A program made the translations under genes and the position numbers. From Odobenus rosmarus divergens (lineage: Eukaryota > Chordata > Mammalia > Carnivora > Odobenidae), in assembly GCF_000321225.1 (NCBI RefSeq), contig NW_004450267.1, forward strand, positions 2,611,191 through 2,675,190: a DNA stretch of 64,000 nt, given 5' to 3'. The notes beneath the pieces were generated by a model. That model was not told the origin of the DNA. It did no database searches and saw nothing but the letters and a program-made list of their open reading frames with translations. Shown here piece after piece: positions 21,121-31,349 of the stretch (the stretch's first letter is position 1; each line of letters opens with the position of its first letter).

Positions 21121-21298
21121 GGAGCACCTGGGTGACTCAGTGGGTTAAGCGTCTGCCTTCGGTTCACATCTTGATCTCAGGGTCCTGTGATCGAGCCCTG
21201 CGTTGGGCTTTCTGCTCAGCAAGGAGTCTGCTTCTCCCTCTCCCTCTGTGCTTGCTCTCTCTCTCTCAAATTAATAAATAAAATCTTTGGGAAAACAA
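21121..21298 (+). mobile_element. CAN-SINE, diverged
   Basis: GGAGCACCTGGGTGACTCAG, GGTTAAGCGTCTGCCTTCGG, GATCGAGCCCTGCGTTGGGC, then CT-rich sequence and AAATTAATAAATAAAATC. Imperfect flanking AGAAGCAGAACAGA / AGAAACAGAAGAGA. It lies 71 bases after the short-type SINE, same strand. Confidence 0.85.
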
Positions 21299-21574
21299 AA
21301 AAGAAACAGAAGAGACTCCCAGAAATATGCATCCAGAAGCCTACACTTGCACCCCAAACAAGCAATCTGAGCGGGCTTGTGACAGAACCTGAGGCAGTTG
21401 GAAAGCTGCTTCCCCCCACAAAGTGGGTAAAAGTGACCTTCTCTGCCCAACCCCTCGGAGTCCAGATTCTACCCAAGGATACTATTCTAGTCACTTTCCT
21501 CTCCTACATCCTCAATTTCCCTTCTGTTAGATCACCATCAACAGCCTAAACAGAAATCATAAACAGAATCCCAA

Positions 21575-22605
21575 ATGCCCTTTGACTATCACCCTCCTTC
21601 TCTCTTTCCCTGTCCTGCTAAACACCTTAAGACATTTGCCTTCTTGCTCCAACACCAAATTCCACTCCTCTAATTCTTGCCTGGTGCCACTGCTGTGCTC
21701 ACAACCCCTACCCCTGACCTCTCCACCGAAACTGCTCTTTTTCTTCCTACGTGGTACCGCCAATTTCAGCAGCAAATTCTATTGTATCTCTCTGAAAAAT
21801 GCACCAGGATCCTCCCACTTCATACCATCTCCAATGCTATCAGCCTGTCTCAACTCACCGTTATAGTCCTCCCAGATTATCACAACACCCTCCTAACTGG
21901 TCTCAGCTTTCTGCCCTGCCCTGCTGTAGTCTATGCTTCACACAGTAGCCTGAGCAGTCCGAGGGGGGATCCTGGTTACACCTAAGTCAGATCATACTAT
22001 TCTTCTTCTTAAGACTCTCTAATGGCTTCCTATTTTACTAATAGCGCCAACCAGGCCCTACACAACTTGTGCCTTCATTACCTCTCAGGCCTCACCTCCC
22101 ATTGCTATCTCCTTCACTTATCCTACTCCAGCCACATTGAACCCCTGGATGTTCCCTCAGATGTCAGGCATATTCCTGCTTCAGGGCCTTTGCACACGTG
22201 GTTCCCTCTGTCTCCGAGGCTCTTCTCCCAGGTATCCATGTATCTCACTCTCTCATATCTTTCAGGTATTTTCTCAAATGCTACTTTCTCAGTAAAGACT
22301 TCACTGACCTCCACAGATTATAGTCCAGCCCATATGCTACCTGCCCCAGCTCCCTTTATCCCCCTTTTCTGCCTGATTTTTCTCCATTGCTTATTTCTAT
22401 TCTAGTTGTTGTTCTCAGTCTATATATTTTATATACTTGTTTTCTTTTGTTTATTGTTTTCCCCATCCATATTGTTTATTCTCCTCCTCTAAACTATAAA
22501 TTTCATGAGGATATGCATTTTTGTCTGCTTTGTTTCCTTCTATAATCAAGAACAGTGCCTGGCATAGAGTAGGACTCCATGTATATTTGTCGAGTGAATA
22601 AAAAG
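21575..22605 (+). mobile_element. L2 LINE, about 1 kb of the 3' part
   Basis: Ordered L2 blocks: ATGGCTTCCTATTTTACTAA, AACCAGGCCCTACACAACTT, CAGGGCCTTTGCACACGTGG, TTCTCAGTAAAGACTTCACT and the 3' end AACAGTGCCTGGCATAGAGT followed by GAGTGAATAA. The left part is pyrimidine-rich as in L2 ORF2. The frames are broken. Confidence 0.8.
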
Positions 22606-22659
22606 AGGTTTTTCCCCACCTATATGGGGCGGTCAGAGAAATGTGGCGTTTACTGCACC

Positions 22660-22775
22660 TGTTCTTTCATTAGTTTAGTCACTCAATGTTTGCTGTTGGT
22701 TTGCTCTGAGCCTAGCCCACAAGGAGCTCACAGTCTTTGGAGGAGACACACGTGCTGTGATATCGTGATTTATAA
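22660..22775 (-). mobile_element. L2 LINE 3' end fragment (antisense)
   Basis: TCACTCAATGTTTGCTGTTG and CCCACAAGGAGCTCACAGTC fit the antisense L2 3' end. It sits 55 bases after a sense L2 end. Confidence 0.55.
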
Positions 22776-22784
22776 TAAGAAATA

Positions 22785-23612
22785 CATATTTGGTCTTCAT
22801 CCCAGTTCCTGGCACAGAGCTCCTAAAATCCCTGGAATTTCCTGTGATAAGAACAATGAAGGTGTCTTTTGTTATGTTACTGAAGTGACTTTTGGACCTC
22901 ACTTAAAGTTGGGGTCTGGTTGCCAGTGATTAAGGGGTTGTGATTAAGGGGTTGTGTAACCAGCCATGTGATTAAGGGGTTGAAACTTTCAGTCCCACCC
23001 TTTGATTTCTGGGGAGAGGTGAGTGTCTGGAGATTGAATTCAATCACCAATGGCCAATGATGTAATCAATTGTGCTTATGTAATGAGGCCTCCATAAAAA
23101 CCCAAAAGGATGGGGTTCAGAGAACTTCCAGGTTGGGGAAACAGAACACTTCCATGTTGCACCATGCTGGACCCCAACCTTCATGGAACAGAAGCTCCTT
23201 TGTTCAGGACCTTGCCTTATATTTCTCTTCATCTGGCTATGGATTAGTATCTTTTAATATTCTTTGTAATAAGTTTGGAATCTAGTAAGTAACTGGTTTC
23301 CTGAGTTCTGTGAGCCACTCTAGCAAATTAATTGAACCCAAAGAGGGTGTCATGGAAATCTCTGATTTATAGCAGTTATTATTTACAGTCTATCAGAAGC
23401 ACAGGCAACAACTTAGACTTGCAATTGGCATCTGAAGTGGGCAGCCCTGCGGAACCAAGCCCTTAACCTGTGAAATCTGATGCTATCTCCAAGTAGGTAG
23501 TATCAGAATTGACATGAATTGTAGGACACCCAGCTGGTGTCTGAGGATTGTTTAGTGGTGTGGGGGGAAAAAAAAACAACCCATGTATTAGAATTGGTGT
23601 CAGAATTTGACA
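22785..23612 (+). mobile_element. Long ERV-type solo LTR
   Basis: A continuous stretch resembles a known long mammalian LTR: CAGTTCCTGGCACAGAGCTC, GGAATTTCCTGTGATAAGAA, CACCAATGGCCAATGATGTA, AATGAGGCCTCCATAAAAAC (TATA-like), GTGAGCCACTCTAGCAAATT, GACACCCAGCTGGTGTCTGA. No internal viral genes adjoin it, so it is a solo LTR. I do not assign a family name. Confidence 0.6.
22927..22982 (+). repeat. 14-base tandem units inside the LTR
   Basis: TGATTAAGGGGTTG occurs at 22927-22940, 22941-22954 and 22969-22982. The 14-base spacer 22955-22968 keeps the same phase, so it is probably a decayed or replaced fourth unit. Confidence 0.85.
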
Positions 23613-23631
23613 TACAAACACCTAACTTTAA

Positions 23632-23826
23632 AAAAAATATATTTTATTTATTTATTTGACAGAGAGAGAGAGAGAACACAAGTGGGGGGTGGGTGTCAGG
23701 GAGCAGAGGGAGAAGCAGGCTCCCCCCTGAGCAGGGAGCCCCATGCGGGGCTTGACTCCAGGACCCTGAGATCATGACCTGAGCTGAAGGCAGATGCCCA
23801 ACTGACTGAGCCACCCAGGTGCCCCT
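23632..23826 (-). mobile_element. CAN-SINE, full length, with perfect TSD
   Basis: Minus-strand copy with CCAGGACCCTGAGATCATGA and the head complement GAGCCACCCAGGTGCCCC. CAAACACCTAACTTTAA occurs exactly at 23615-23631 and 23827-23843. It inserted just beyond the LTR end. Confidence 0.95.
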
Positions 23827-23849
23827 CAAACACCTAACTTTAATACAAA

Positions 23850-24010
23850 GCAGACTTAGAAGTGCTACAATATGAGTTCAAAGTGCCATGGGGGGCCAGA
23901 GGAGGGAGAGAGACAGTCTACCTTTCTGGTGTCTTTGGGTGATTAGAAGTGACTTCATGGAGGAGGTGGCATTGGCGCTGCGTCTGGATGGTCTTGAAGC
24001 TCTACTGTAA
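23850..24010 (-). mobile_element. L2 LINE fragment (antisense)
   Basis: GTGACTTCATGGAGGAGGTG followed by GCATTGGCGCTGCGTCTGGA and GTCTTGAAGC matches the antisense L2 block (GAGGAGGTGACATTTGAGC, then TTGAAG). Confidence 0.6.
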
Positions 24011-25770
24011 GCCTCAGGATCCAGGGCTCAAGGCGGTGCCAGTGTTTCCCCAAAGCACAGCATGGAACCTGGCACGAGGACTTTGACCTTAACATGCACC
24101 AGCCTAACAGCGCAAGGGCTAAGCTCCTTTTAATTAAGCTCAGCCTGGCCCATCACAGAGGTCTCTGGGGGAAAGGATTGGAAAAAAGCTCATCTGCCAA
24201 GCAGCAGGCAATGCCTTCAGTGAGGTCAAAGTAGAAGTGGTATCTTCCTGATGTTATCCCCAGGAGTCTGTGCGGAGAATCTGGGCAGACCAGAACCTCA
24301 CTAGGAGGAGCGCAGGCCAGCAGGAGCCAGGCCAGCTGGGCCCCCAGCCCCTATGGCAAGGGCTGAAGGAGAGGGTCATTCAAGAGAAAGGATAGAGTAG
24401 CAGCCAAGTAGCCCTGCTATCTCTGCCTCCCCATGGCCTTGAAGTCCCATTTGTCCACAAGAGGACGTAAGTTTTGTGAGCAAACAACGACTGGCTGCCC
24501 AGCTATCTCGAATCTGAACTTCTGTTCTCATTTCAGACTTCAGAGTGGAGTCATCTTGGTTTCCTGCTTCTCTTTTTCTTCTTCATTCACTCAAATGTCT
24601 TTAAGGGCAACGGCAGAAGCAAGTGAAGTGGAGACCAGGTTTTATAGCCACCATGGGTTGTAACTGGCCCTGCCCATCTTGCTGGTTTCTTGGGGGCCAG
24701 TGGGCTTTCTCACGGGTTTGAGCATGTCATGGAACTGGACCGTGATGGGGAGACGCCCCTGTAGAGATGTGTCCCTTGACTGGGGCAAGGGTGCAGGCCA
24801 GTGAGCATTTGCTGGTGTCTGGCACCGCTCTGAATTCTACGGCGCTGCAGAAGTAAAGCTGGTAGCCATACAGGCTGGAGATGGCGGGTCCCAGCCATAG
24901 GGGTGGCCTGTACTGAGTGGTACCCGTGGCAGGAGACTCAGCTGGCATGGGTAAGGCCCTTGCCTACTTCATGGGGCTCCCCAGGGTGGGAGCAAGCATG
25001 CCAAAGCATGCTCTCCATGGACAGCATGAGAGACCCAAGGTCCTGGCTTACCCTGTCTCTGCATCGGGTCTATCCCTTTCTCTGGGGAGATGCTAATCAT
25101 GCTCTGTGTTATAGCTCTTGCGTGATTCTGCTTCCAACCGGCTATGAAGATGAATAAAGAGAGCCAGGATCACTACGCGGGCACTGGGACACACACTGTG
25201 CAGGGGGAGCGGCAGAGTACATGGGACGGTCAGCTCATCTCTACTTGTATCAGGTGATGGCCAGTGTCCGGATCTCTATCCCTTTGCTTGTGGCGGGAGA
25301 GGGATTAAGCAAATAACTTACCTTAGGAGAAAAAAAAAAGTGGTAAGATCCATGCATCTGCACCAAAGAGTTGCCCTCTGTAGGTTAAACCCTAGACCCA
25401 GATGTTCTGGGCTGATGCACAACTTGGTGTTTGAAGATGAAGCTCAGGGAGGCCGGACAGAGGGAAGGCATGTCAGAGAGAACCCCGCTGGGGAAGGCGG
25501 GAGGAAAGCGAAGAGGCAGGTGGACACCCTGGCCCTTCACGAGCCCACCGCAGCAGGCGCGGGGACGGAAGTAGGAGCTTTAAGACTGAACACTGAGTTT
25601 CTCTGCAACCTCAGCCCTGGTAACTTATTTTTAAACTCTTTACTCAACTTTTCAATAAAAACCAATTTAAAACACACCAAAATGACAAAATTCAAGTAAC
25701 AAAATCTCTTTTCCGTATGTGATATCCTCTCTAGCCTCTATGATTTTTCTGACTTATATACACATGGCTT
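24011..25770. other. Single-copy DNA, no gene recognised
   Basis: About 1.75 kb. Short frames of 62-119 codons occur on both strands without domain features. 24.6-25.3 kb has a texture that could be old LTR or ERV sequence but I cannot name it. Confidence 0.35.
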
Positions 25771-25774
25771 TTTA

Positions 25775-25960
25775 CATAGCTGATCTGGAGCCAGACTGCC
25801 TGGATAGGAGCCCCCACTCTGTCACTTAGCAGCTCACCGTGGGATGGGCAAGAATCTTAACTTCTCCTTGCCTCAGTTTCCTCATCTGTAGGATGGAGCT
25901 AATAACAGAACCTCCTTTTTGAGGATCAGATAAGTTAGAATAGTGTGTTATACAGACTGA
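25775..25960 (+). mobile_element. MIR SINE, near full length
   Basis: GATCTGGAGCCAGACTGCCT, CACTCTGTCACTTAGCAGCT, TTGCCTCAGTTTCCTCATCT and GTAGGATGGAGCTAATAACA are MIR blocks in order and well preserved. Confidence 0.9.
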
Positions 25961-26159
25961 AGTAAAATCGATACTCCAGGTGGATTAGCCAGCCGGCCAC
26001 CCTCCCCCCACCCCCAACCCCAAGGCCTCGCCCACACCAGGCATTTTCCCGTCTCCCTGCAAGTGTTCTTCTGTGGGCTTAGAGAAATAAAACTCATGCC
26101 TCTGCCCCAAAGAGTTTCTCTTCCACAGGTGGACTGGACCCAGGAACATGCTGCCACCA

Positions 26160-26290
26160 CACTTACCCCTTCTTTGCCTTAAGGCTCTTTGAGGCGGCGG
26201 GGGGGTGTCTTATTTATCTCTGTGTCCCTTACACCCTCACAGTAGGAGCCACACCGAAAGGGTTCAGAAACACCTGTTGGAAATAGGTGA
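26160..26290 (+). mobile_element. L2 LINE 3' end fragment
   Basis: TTAAGGCTCTTTGAGGCGGC, TGTCTTATTTATCTCTGTGT and CACAGTAGGAGC with GTTGGAAATAGGTGAA fit the sense L2 3' end, degraded. Confidence 0.55.
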
Positions 26291-26460
26291 ACATGTTCTC
26301 CCACCTAATGATTCCTGGTATTGCCTTTGCCAATGATCTCCCAGCAGCTGCGGGAGCTTGGCAGGACCGGGATTATGGTTTCCTATTTGTGAGGTCCAGA
26401 GAGTGGATGTGAGCTTCCTCCATCCAGGGTGCTTCCAGCCAGTTGGTCTCTCCTTAATGC

Positions 26461-26469
26461 TTTTCTTTT

Positions 26470-26542
<73 letters not shown>

Positions 26543-26572
26543 TTTCTCTTTCTTTCTTTCTTTCTTTCTTTC
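26461..26572. repeat. (CTTT)n microsatellite, about 27 units
   Basis: Nearly uninterrupted CTTT units over about 110 bases, with one imperfect patch near 26540-26550. It occupies the position of the A-tail of the adjoining minus-strand SINE, so it is (AAAG)n on the SINE strand. Confidence 0.95.
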
Positions 26573-26740
26573 GATTTTATTTATTCATTTGGGGGGGCAC
26601 AAGTGGGGAGGAGGGGGAGAGGGAGAAGCAGACTCCCCACTGGGCACAGAGTCCAACTCAGTACTTGATCTCAGGACCCCGGGATCGTGACCTGAGCTGA
26701 AGGCAGACGCTTAACCGTCTGAGCTTAACCCAGGCATCCG
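26573..26740 (-). mobile_element. CAN-SINE with expanded tail
   Basis: GATTTTATTTATTCATTTGG, GGACCCCGGGATCGTGACCT and GAGCTGAAGGCAGACGCTTA on the minus strand, with a damaged head (GAGCTTAACCCAGGCATCC). The near-duplicates TCCTTAATGCTTTTCT at 26451-26466 and TCCTTTAATGCTCTTCT at 26741-26757 enclose both the microsatellite and the SINE body. Confidence 0.9.
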
Positions 26741-26757
26741 TCCTTTAATGCTCTTCT

Positions 26758-27280
26758 ATCACTTCTCTTCCAGTGGCCATATTCACCTCCTGACTTCCTC
26801 TAGCCATCCCATCTGGCCCACTTAGATGCAGAACAGAGCCCAGGGAGGCAGGCGTTTGCAGAGGGGGACCGGCTTGTCTCCAGCCGGCCATGGCCTGAGC
26901 TCACCACAAAGTTGTAAGCTGGGGATGCGCCGGCGAGGCCGCATCAATACCTCCTCATGCACCAGACATCTGGGCCTACCCCACCCCATTCCCGAGCCCC
27001 CAGGGGCGGGGGAAGGGATTACTCTGGTAGATGTTACTTGGTCATTAAGAAGAAAACAAACAGAAAGATGGGTGCCTTTTTTTTTTTTTCTTTGGCCTGC
27101 ATCGAAACGCTTCTGGCTTCCAAATGGCCCCATGGATTTGCCCCCATCCTCCCCGCAGATGCAGCCTCTCTATTTCTGGCTCCTGGGGCTGTGGAGCTGA
27201 GTCAGCAATATCAGCTGTGTGGGGAGAGAAAGGCTGCTGCTGAATCTTGGGGCCAGGGTCCCTAGGAAGGGCCGGCACAA
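26758..27280. other. Single-copy DNA, nothing recognised
   Basis: About 520 bases with no repeat or exon recognised. Frames of about 100 codons on both strands are chance-like. Contains a T13 run near 27077. Confidence 0.4.
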
Positions 27281-27284
27281 CAGT

Positions 27285-27372
27285 AATTGTACATCAACTC
27301 TCACTTTGCAAGGCACTTCCTCATCTGTTATTCACTGGGCCCTCACAGCTCTCTGCCTAGGTCAGCGGGATA
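27285..27372 (-). mobile_element. MIR/L2-type fragment (antisense)
   Basis: TCACTTTGCAAGGCACTTCC, TCATCTGTTATTCACTGGGC and CCTCACAGCTCTC resemble the antisense MIR 3' half. Confidence 0.45.
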
Positions 27373-27524
27373 TTAGCAAGGGCAAAAATGGACTGTGTAA
27401 GTCTCAGTAAGCTTAGATTGGCTGTGACCCTGATCGCAATCCCTGGTGTGAAAACTACGGCATAGGAATCTAACACCGCCCATGAAGGAGATGACGGAGT
27501 TACTCCAAAAACAAAATGTAACCT

Positions 27525-27685
27525 TGGGGCAGAGCCAGCACACCTGGCTTCTCGTCTCACTTGCCAAATGAACTTGGGCAAAGTACAGCCCCCTCTGGGT
27601 CTCAGTTTTCCTATCTGTGAAGTGAGATTTATGAACTGCAAGATCTTGCCCAGCGATTTGGAGGAAGATATATCAAGAGATAGCA
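27525..27685 (+). mobile_element. MIR SINE
   Basis: CCAGCACACCTGGCTTCTCG, AATGAACTTGGGCAAAGTAC, TCTGGGTCTCAGTTTTCCTA and TCTGTGAAGTGAGATTTATG follow MIR order. Confidence 0.8.
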
Positions 27686-28883
27686 TTATAGGGTTAGTAC
27701 ATCCCTAATGTTGGACGCCCCCCCCCACCTACACACCCACACACTCCGAAGTGCAGTAAATGTCTTTTGAAATCAACAGATACATGAACTTGTCCCCAGG
27801 TGTTAGCAGATCCACAGACAATGCCTTTCTTAAGCATTTGAAACTAACTACATTGTGTAATTTTCTTTTTAAGTTGACGGCTCGTGTGCTCCTGAGGATC
27901 TCCTAGAACTTCCAAAGGGTCGTGAGAACATGGGTCAGGGCCCAGAGGACTCTGTGGGGCCTGGACACCAACACATTCTGATGTGACCTCAGATGGTGAT
28001 CTTCCTGCTATTTCCTTGACGTCAGCAGAGGGAGAGGGGCAGGGGAGTGGGGCACAGAGACCTCCACAAATCCCACAAACACCCTTAGCAACAAAAAATA
28101 AACAGAAGCTCAATCCATCATTTTGCCAAGCTCCAAAGCGCACGGCTGATGATGTGAAGTGCTAAAGCCTGTGGAGATGACAATTGTCATCAGTTCAATG
28201 AGCACAAGGCAAGGTCGAAAACCAGGACTTTCAACATGTGTTTATCATCAATGGATCTGAACCACACAGTCTCCCTTCGGGGTTAGAAACCGACTCCCGA
28301 CAGAGTACAAACGAAGAAAAGTTTGATTTAACTTTAAAAAGTAACATGAAAAGAACAAAAACATATAATGATTTTATAAAATTTGGTATCAGTCATTTAA
28401 ACAAATGCAGTTTATTGAAGCATTTATAGCGTCATCATGTCAGAGAGGGAATTTATTAAAATAAGATGAAAATTCATTGAGTGAGCAAAATGGTACAATT
28501 GCTTTTGAACTCAAAAGGGCCGCTCTTTTAAATTTAATCAAATGCTTTAAGTCCTTATCATAGTTTTGTAGCCCTTGCAGAAATCCCAACAAATATATAT
28601 TATACAAAATATTACTGAGATAGAAACATCAATATATATTAGTGAAATTAATATTTGTTATGTCTCAAATGGACATAAAATATATATTTTAATGGTGTAA
28701 ATACATTTTTAAAATTCTGTAAGAGGCAATTGCTTTGAAGTATAGATCCCAGAAAAGGGAATGATTTTCATGGTCTAATTTGTATGTGTTTAACTTTAAG
28801 AGCCTCTCAATAAGAAAGAACATGAGAAGTTTTTATTACGGCTCCTGAAAGTTAGAAAACAAATTATAGAAATTCTTGCCCCT
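27686..28883. other. Single-copy DNA, AT-rich right half
   Basis: About 1.2 kb free of recognised repeats. It holds a CRE palindrome at 28017-28024 and a very AT-rich, smooth stretch at about 28290-28800 with many ATATATAT and TTAAT strings. No exon recognised. Confidence 0.4.
28017..28024. promoter_or_regulatory. Perfect CRE palindrome TGACGTCA
   Basis: Exact TGACGTCA in single-copy DNA, the second full CREB/ATF site in the window. Function is unproven. Confidence 0.35.
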
Positions 28884-28984
28884 GGGTGTCTGGGTGGCTC
28901 CGTTGGTTAAGCGACTGCCTTCGGCTCAGGTCATGATCCTGGAGTCCCAGGATCGAGTCCCACATCAGGCTCCCTGCTCAGCAG
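28884..28984 (+). mobile_element. CAN-SINE head, running into an assembly gap
   Basis: GGGTGTCTGGGTGGCTCCGT, GCGACTGCCTTCGGCTCAGG and TGGAGTCCCAGGATCGAGTC. It breaks at the first N after TGCTCAGCAG, so its tail is hidden. Same head variant as the copies at 4768 and 29420. Confidence 0.9.
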
Positions 28985-29419
28985 NNNNNNNNNNNNNNNN
29001 NNNNNNNNNNNNNNNNNNNNNNNNNNNNNNNNNNNNNNNNNNNNNNNNNNNNNNNNNNNNNNNNNNNNNNNNNNNNNNNNNNNNNNNNNNNNNNNNNNNN
29101 NNNNNNNNNNNNNNNNNNNNNNNNNNNNNNNNNNNNNNNNNNNNNNNNNNNNNNNNNNNNNNNNNNNNNNNNNNNNNNNNNNNNNNNNNNNNNNNNNNNN
29201 NNNNNNNNNNNNNNNNNNNNNNNNNNNNNNNNNNNNNNNNNNNNNNNNNNNNNNNNNNNNNNNNNNNNNNNNNNNNNNNNNNNNNNNNNNNNNNNNNNNN
29301 NNNNNNNNNNNNNNNNNNNNNNNNNNNNNNNNNNNNNNNNNNNNNNNNNNNNNNNNNNNNNNNNNNNNNNNNNNNNNNNNNNNNNNNNNNNNNNNNNNNN
29401 NNNNNNNNNNNNNNNNNNN
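28985..29419. other. Assembly gap, 435 N
   Basis: 435 consecutive N. Both edges lie inside CAN-SINEs of opposite orientation whose tails point into the gap. The two long reading frames that cross it are artefacts of translating N. Confidence 1.
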
Positions 29420-29508
29420 AGCTCGATGCGGGACTCGATCCCGGGACTCCAGGATCATGACCTGAGCCGAAGGCAGTCGCTCAACCAACTGAGCCACCCA
29501 GGCGCCCC
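29420..29508 (-). mobile_element. CAN-SINE head, emerging from an assembly gap
   Basis: GGACTCGATCCCGGGACTCC, AGGATCATGACCTGAGCCGA and GAGCCACCCAGGCGCCCC on the minus strand. The tail side is inside the gap. It mirrors the copy at 28884. Confidence 0.9.
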
Positions 29509-29510
29509 CC

Positions 29511-29689
29511 ACTGTCAAGATTTCTTAAAACAAGGCTGTTCAAAGCTCCAGAGTCCAACCACTGGGGTCCCGGTGAGTGCCCCGCTCACACACCCTCCAC
29601 CTGATGCCCAGCCTCTCACAGCTAATTTCTTATATGTGTGGGGAGTAAAGGGTGCTGTATATAAACTCGGCACTCGCTTTGGAATCTTT
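29511..29689. other. Single-copy DNA
   Basis: No repeat or exon recognised. Follows the gap-flanking SINE. Confidence 0.4.
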
Positions 29690-29815
29690 CATCCAGCCAT
29701 CCGCAAGTACTTCACGTTTTATGGAAGGAGGTCGAGAGGCAAGCAAGGTTAATGACTTGCCTAAGGTCACGGGGAAAGTAAGTAGGGCCAATAGAAATGG
29801 AGCCTGTCTGCCCAG
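29690..29815 (-). mobile_element. MIR SINE fragment (antisense)
   Basis: TTAATGACTTGCCTAAGGTC, ACGGGGAAAGTAAGTAGGGC and AATGGAGCCTGTCTGCCC match antisense MIR (AAGTAACTTGCCCAAGGTCA, AGTAAGTGGCAGAGC). Confidence 0.65.
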
Positions 29816-31345
29816 CAAGCTCCCCCACCCTGGTCTTCACTTCCCCTCCCAGCTCCGTTCTGGGACACATGAAGCAACCCATGAGGAAACAAGATGAGAG
29901 AGCAGACTTCCTCGTCTTCGCCTTGCCAGCAGTTGGAAACACCGCTTTCCCGAGAGGGTGCCCAATCTCTTTCTAAAGCACTCAGTAGAGGATGTCGATA
30001 GCACCCATGCCCCTCCTTCCCGTATTGTCATTACGATTGTGGTGGTCATGGTGGTAGTTCTCCATACTAGTGTCTCAGGCTCACTGCCCCCGCCCCACAG
30101 CCCTTTAGAACCACAGAGCCCCTCTAAGGCTTCTGATTTTGAGGTGGGGATGCCACCACTTCCCCAAATGCCCATCTGGGATGGCCCACGGAAGGCGGTA
30201 ACTGGATGCCCTTCAGAGGGCTCCAGCCCCCTGCTAGATTTAGGATCCTGTTCGGGGCCTGCTGGTGGTAACTCTTTGTTTTTACCATCTCTCACTCCCT
30301 GTCCCCTGTCAGACACTTAAAATCAGGTCCTCGTGAACTCCTTCAGCTTGAGAGTTTCCAGGAAAGAGAATGTTAGTTTTGTTGACAAATTCCAGTGTCC
30401 CCGAGGCCCTGGGTCTTAATTCTTTGTGCAAACTCTCGGTCCTGAGTTTGCATGTCCCCTTTGTGCCCCTAATTAGTCTTGTCATGAGCTCCTCGGCTAT
30501 TGTTTTAAACACAACCCTGCATCCTGGGAGCCAAGGGGTCCTTCGGGGTGAGTAGCGTTGTATTTGCGTATATTTTAAAAAATTGCTCATCGCTCCTCTT
30601 GCTGAGGCTGCCACCATTTTTGAGGGGAGGTGTTGCCATAGAGATGTTGTCTGATCCATCTCTATTGCCAACCCCCTTTAAAGGGGGCCGTGAATAGGCA
30701 CTGAGGTAGGTAAATGTATGCAGTGACATTGAGCGGATGATTCTATTCGGAAAAATTCCTGCACCATTTGTTTCTGTGCTTGTCTGAGGGCTGGGACACG
30801 GTGTTGGGTTTTGTTGCACGTGCTCTCCTCACAGGCCCGGAGTTAATGCAAGCCTTGTTTGGAACCACTGAAGCAGAAATTTCTCTGCTGCCAAGGACAA
30901 AAGCTTCACAGGCCACCTCGAAGGCTGCTTTGGGAAGGCCATGTCTCCTGGGCTCCCAAAGGAAATGGGAGATAACGTGGAACACGGAGGAGAGCCCACA
31001 GAATTCTCCCAGCCCTCCTGGACCGGCAGATACATCTGGCCCCACCGAGTTTCCTCCAGCCAAGGGCGGGCTTCTCCAATCAAGGGGTTTCATTTGATTT
31101 GCCCTTTTCCAGCCCGTGGAGAGACGTCTTGAGGATATGTGAGCTTCTCTGTCTATGGTATTCAGGGTGTATTTGCACAGCCCTCGGCTCTGCCTCTCCC
31201 CTCTCGGGTGCTGGGGAAGTGGCTCTCTTAGGGAAAAGAATGATCATTTCATCGGTTCCTGCCTTTATGTTTAAACTAAATAACACCCAAGTCCTCTTCC
31301 CATTCCGAGAAGAAGAAAGGGAGGGAGGGAAGGAGGGAGAGAGGA
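29816..31345. other. Single-copy DNA, weak CTCF-like motif
   Basis: About 1.5 kb without recognised repeats. CAGCCCCCTGCTAG at 30234-30247 resembles the minus-strand CTCF core with two mismatches. A purine-rich GGGAGGGAGGGAAGGAGGG run lies near 31320. Frames of 104-159 codons on both strands lack support. Confidence 0.4.
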
Positions 31346-31349
31346 AGGA

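Noticed and set aside
22785..23612. Viral coding remains next to the LTR
   Set aside because: No gag, pol or env similarity is visible on either side; it stands alone as a solo LTR.
25003..25030. REST/NRSF-like half site near CCATGGACAGC
   Set aside because: Only the right half fits; the left half does not match.
26358..26690. Frames made of repeated FLSF residues
   Set aside because: Direct translation of the (CTTT)n microsatellite.
28876..29518. Two frames of about 195 codons spanning the gap
   Set aside because: They consist mostly of translated N with SINE sequence at both ends.
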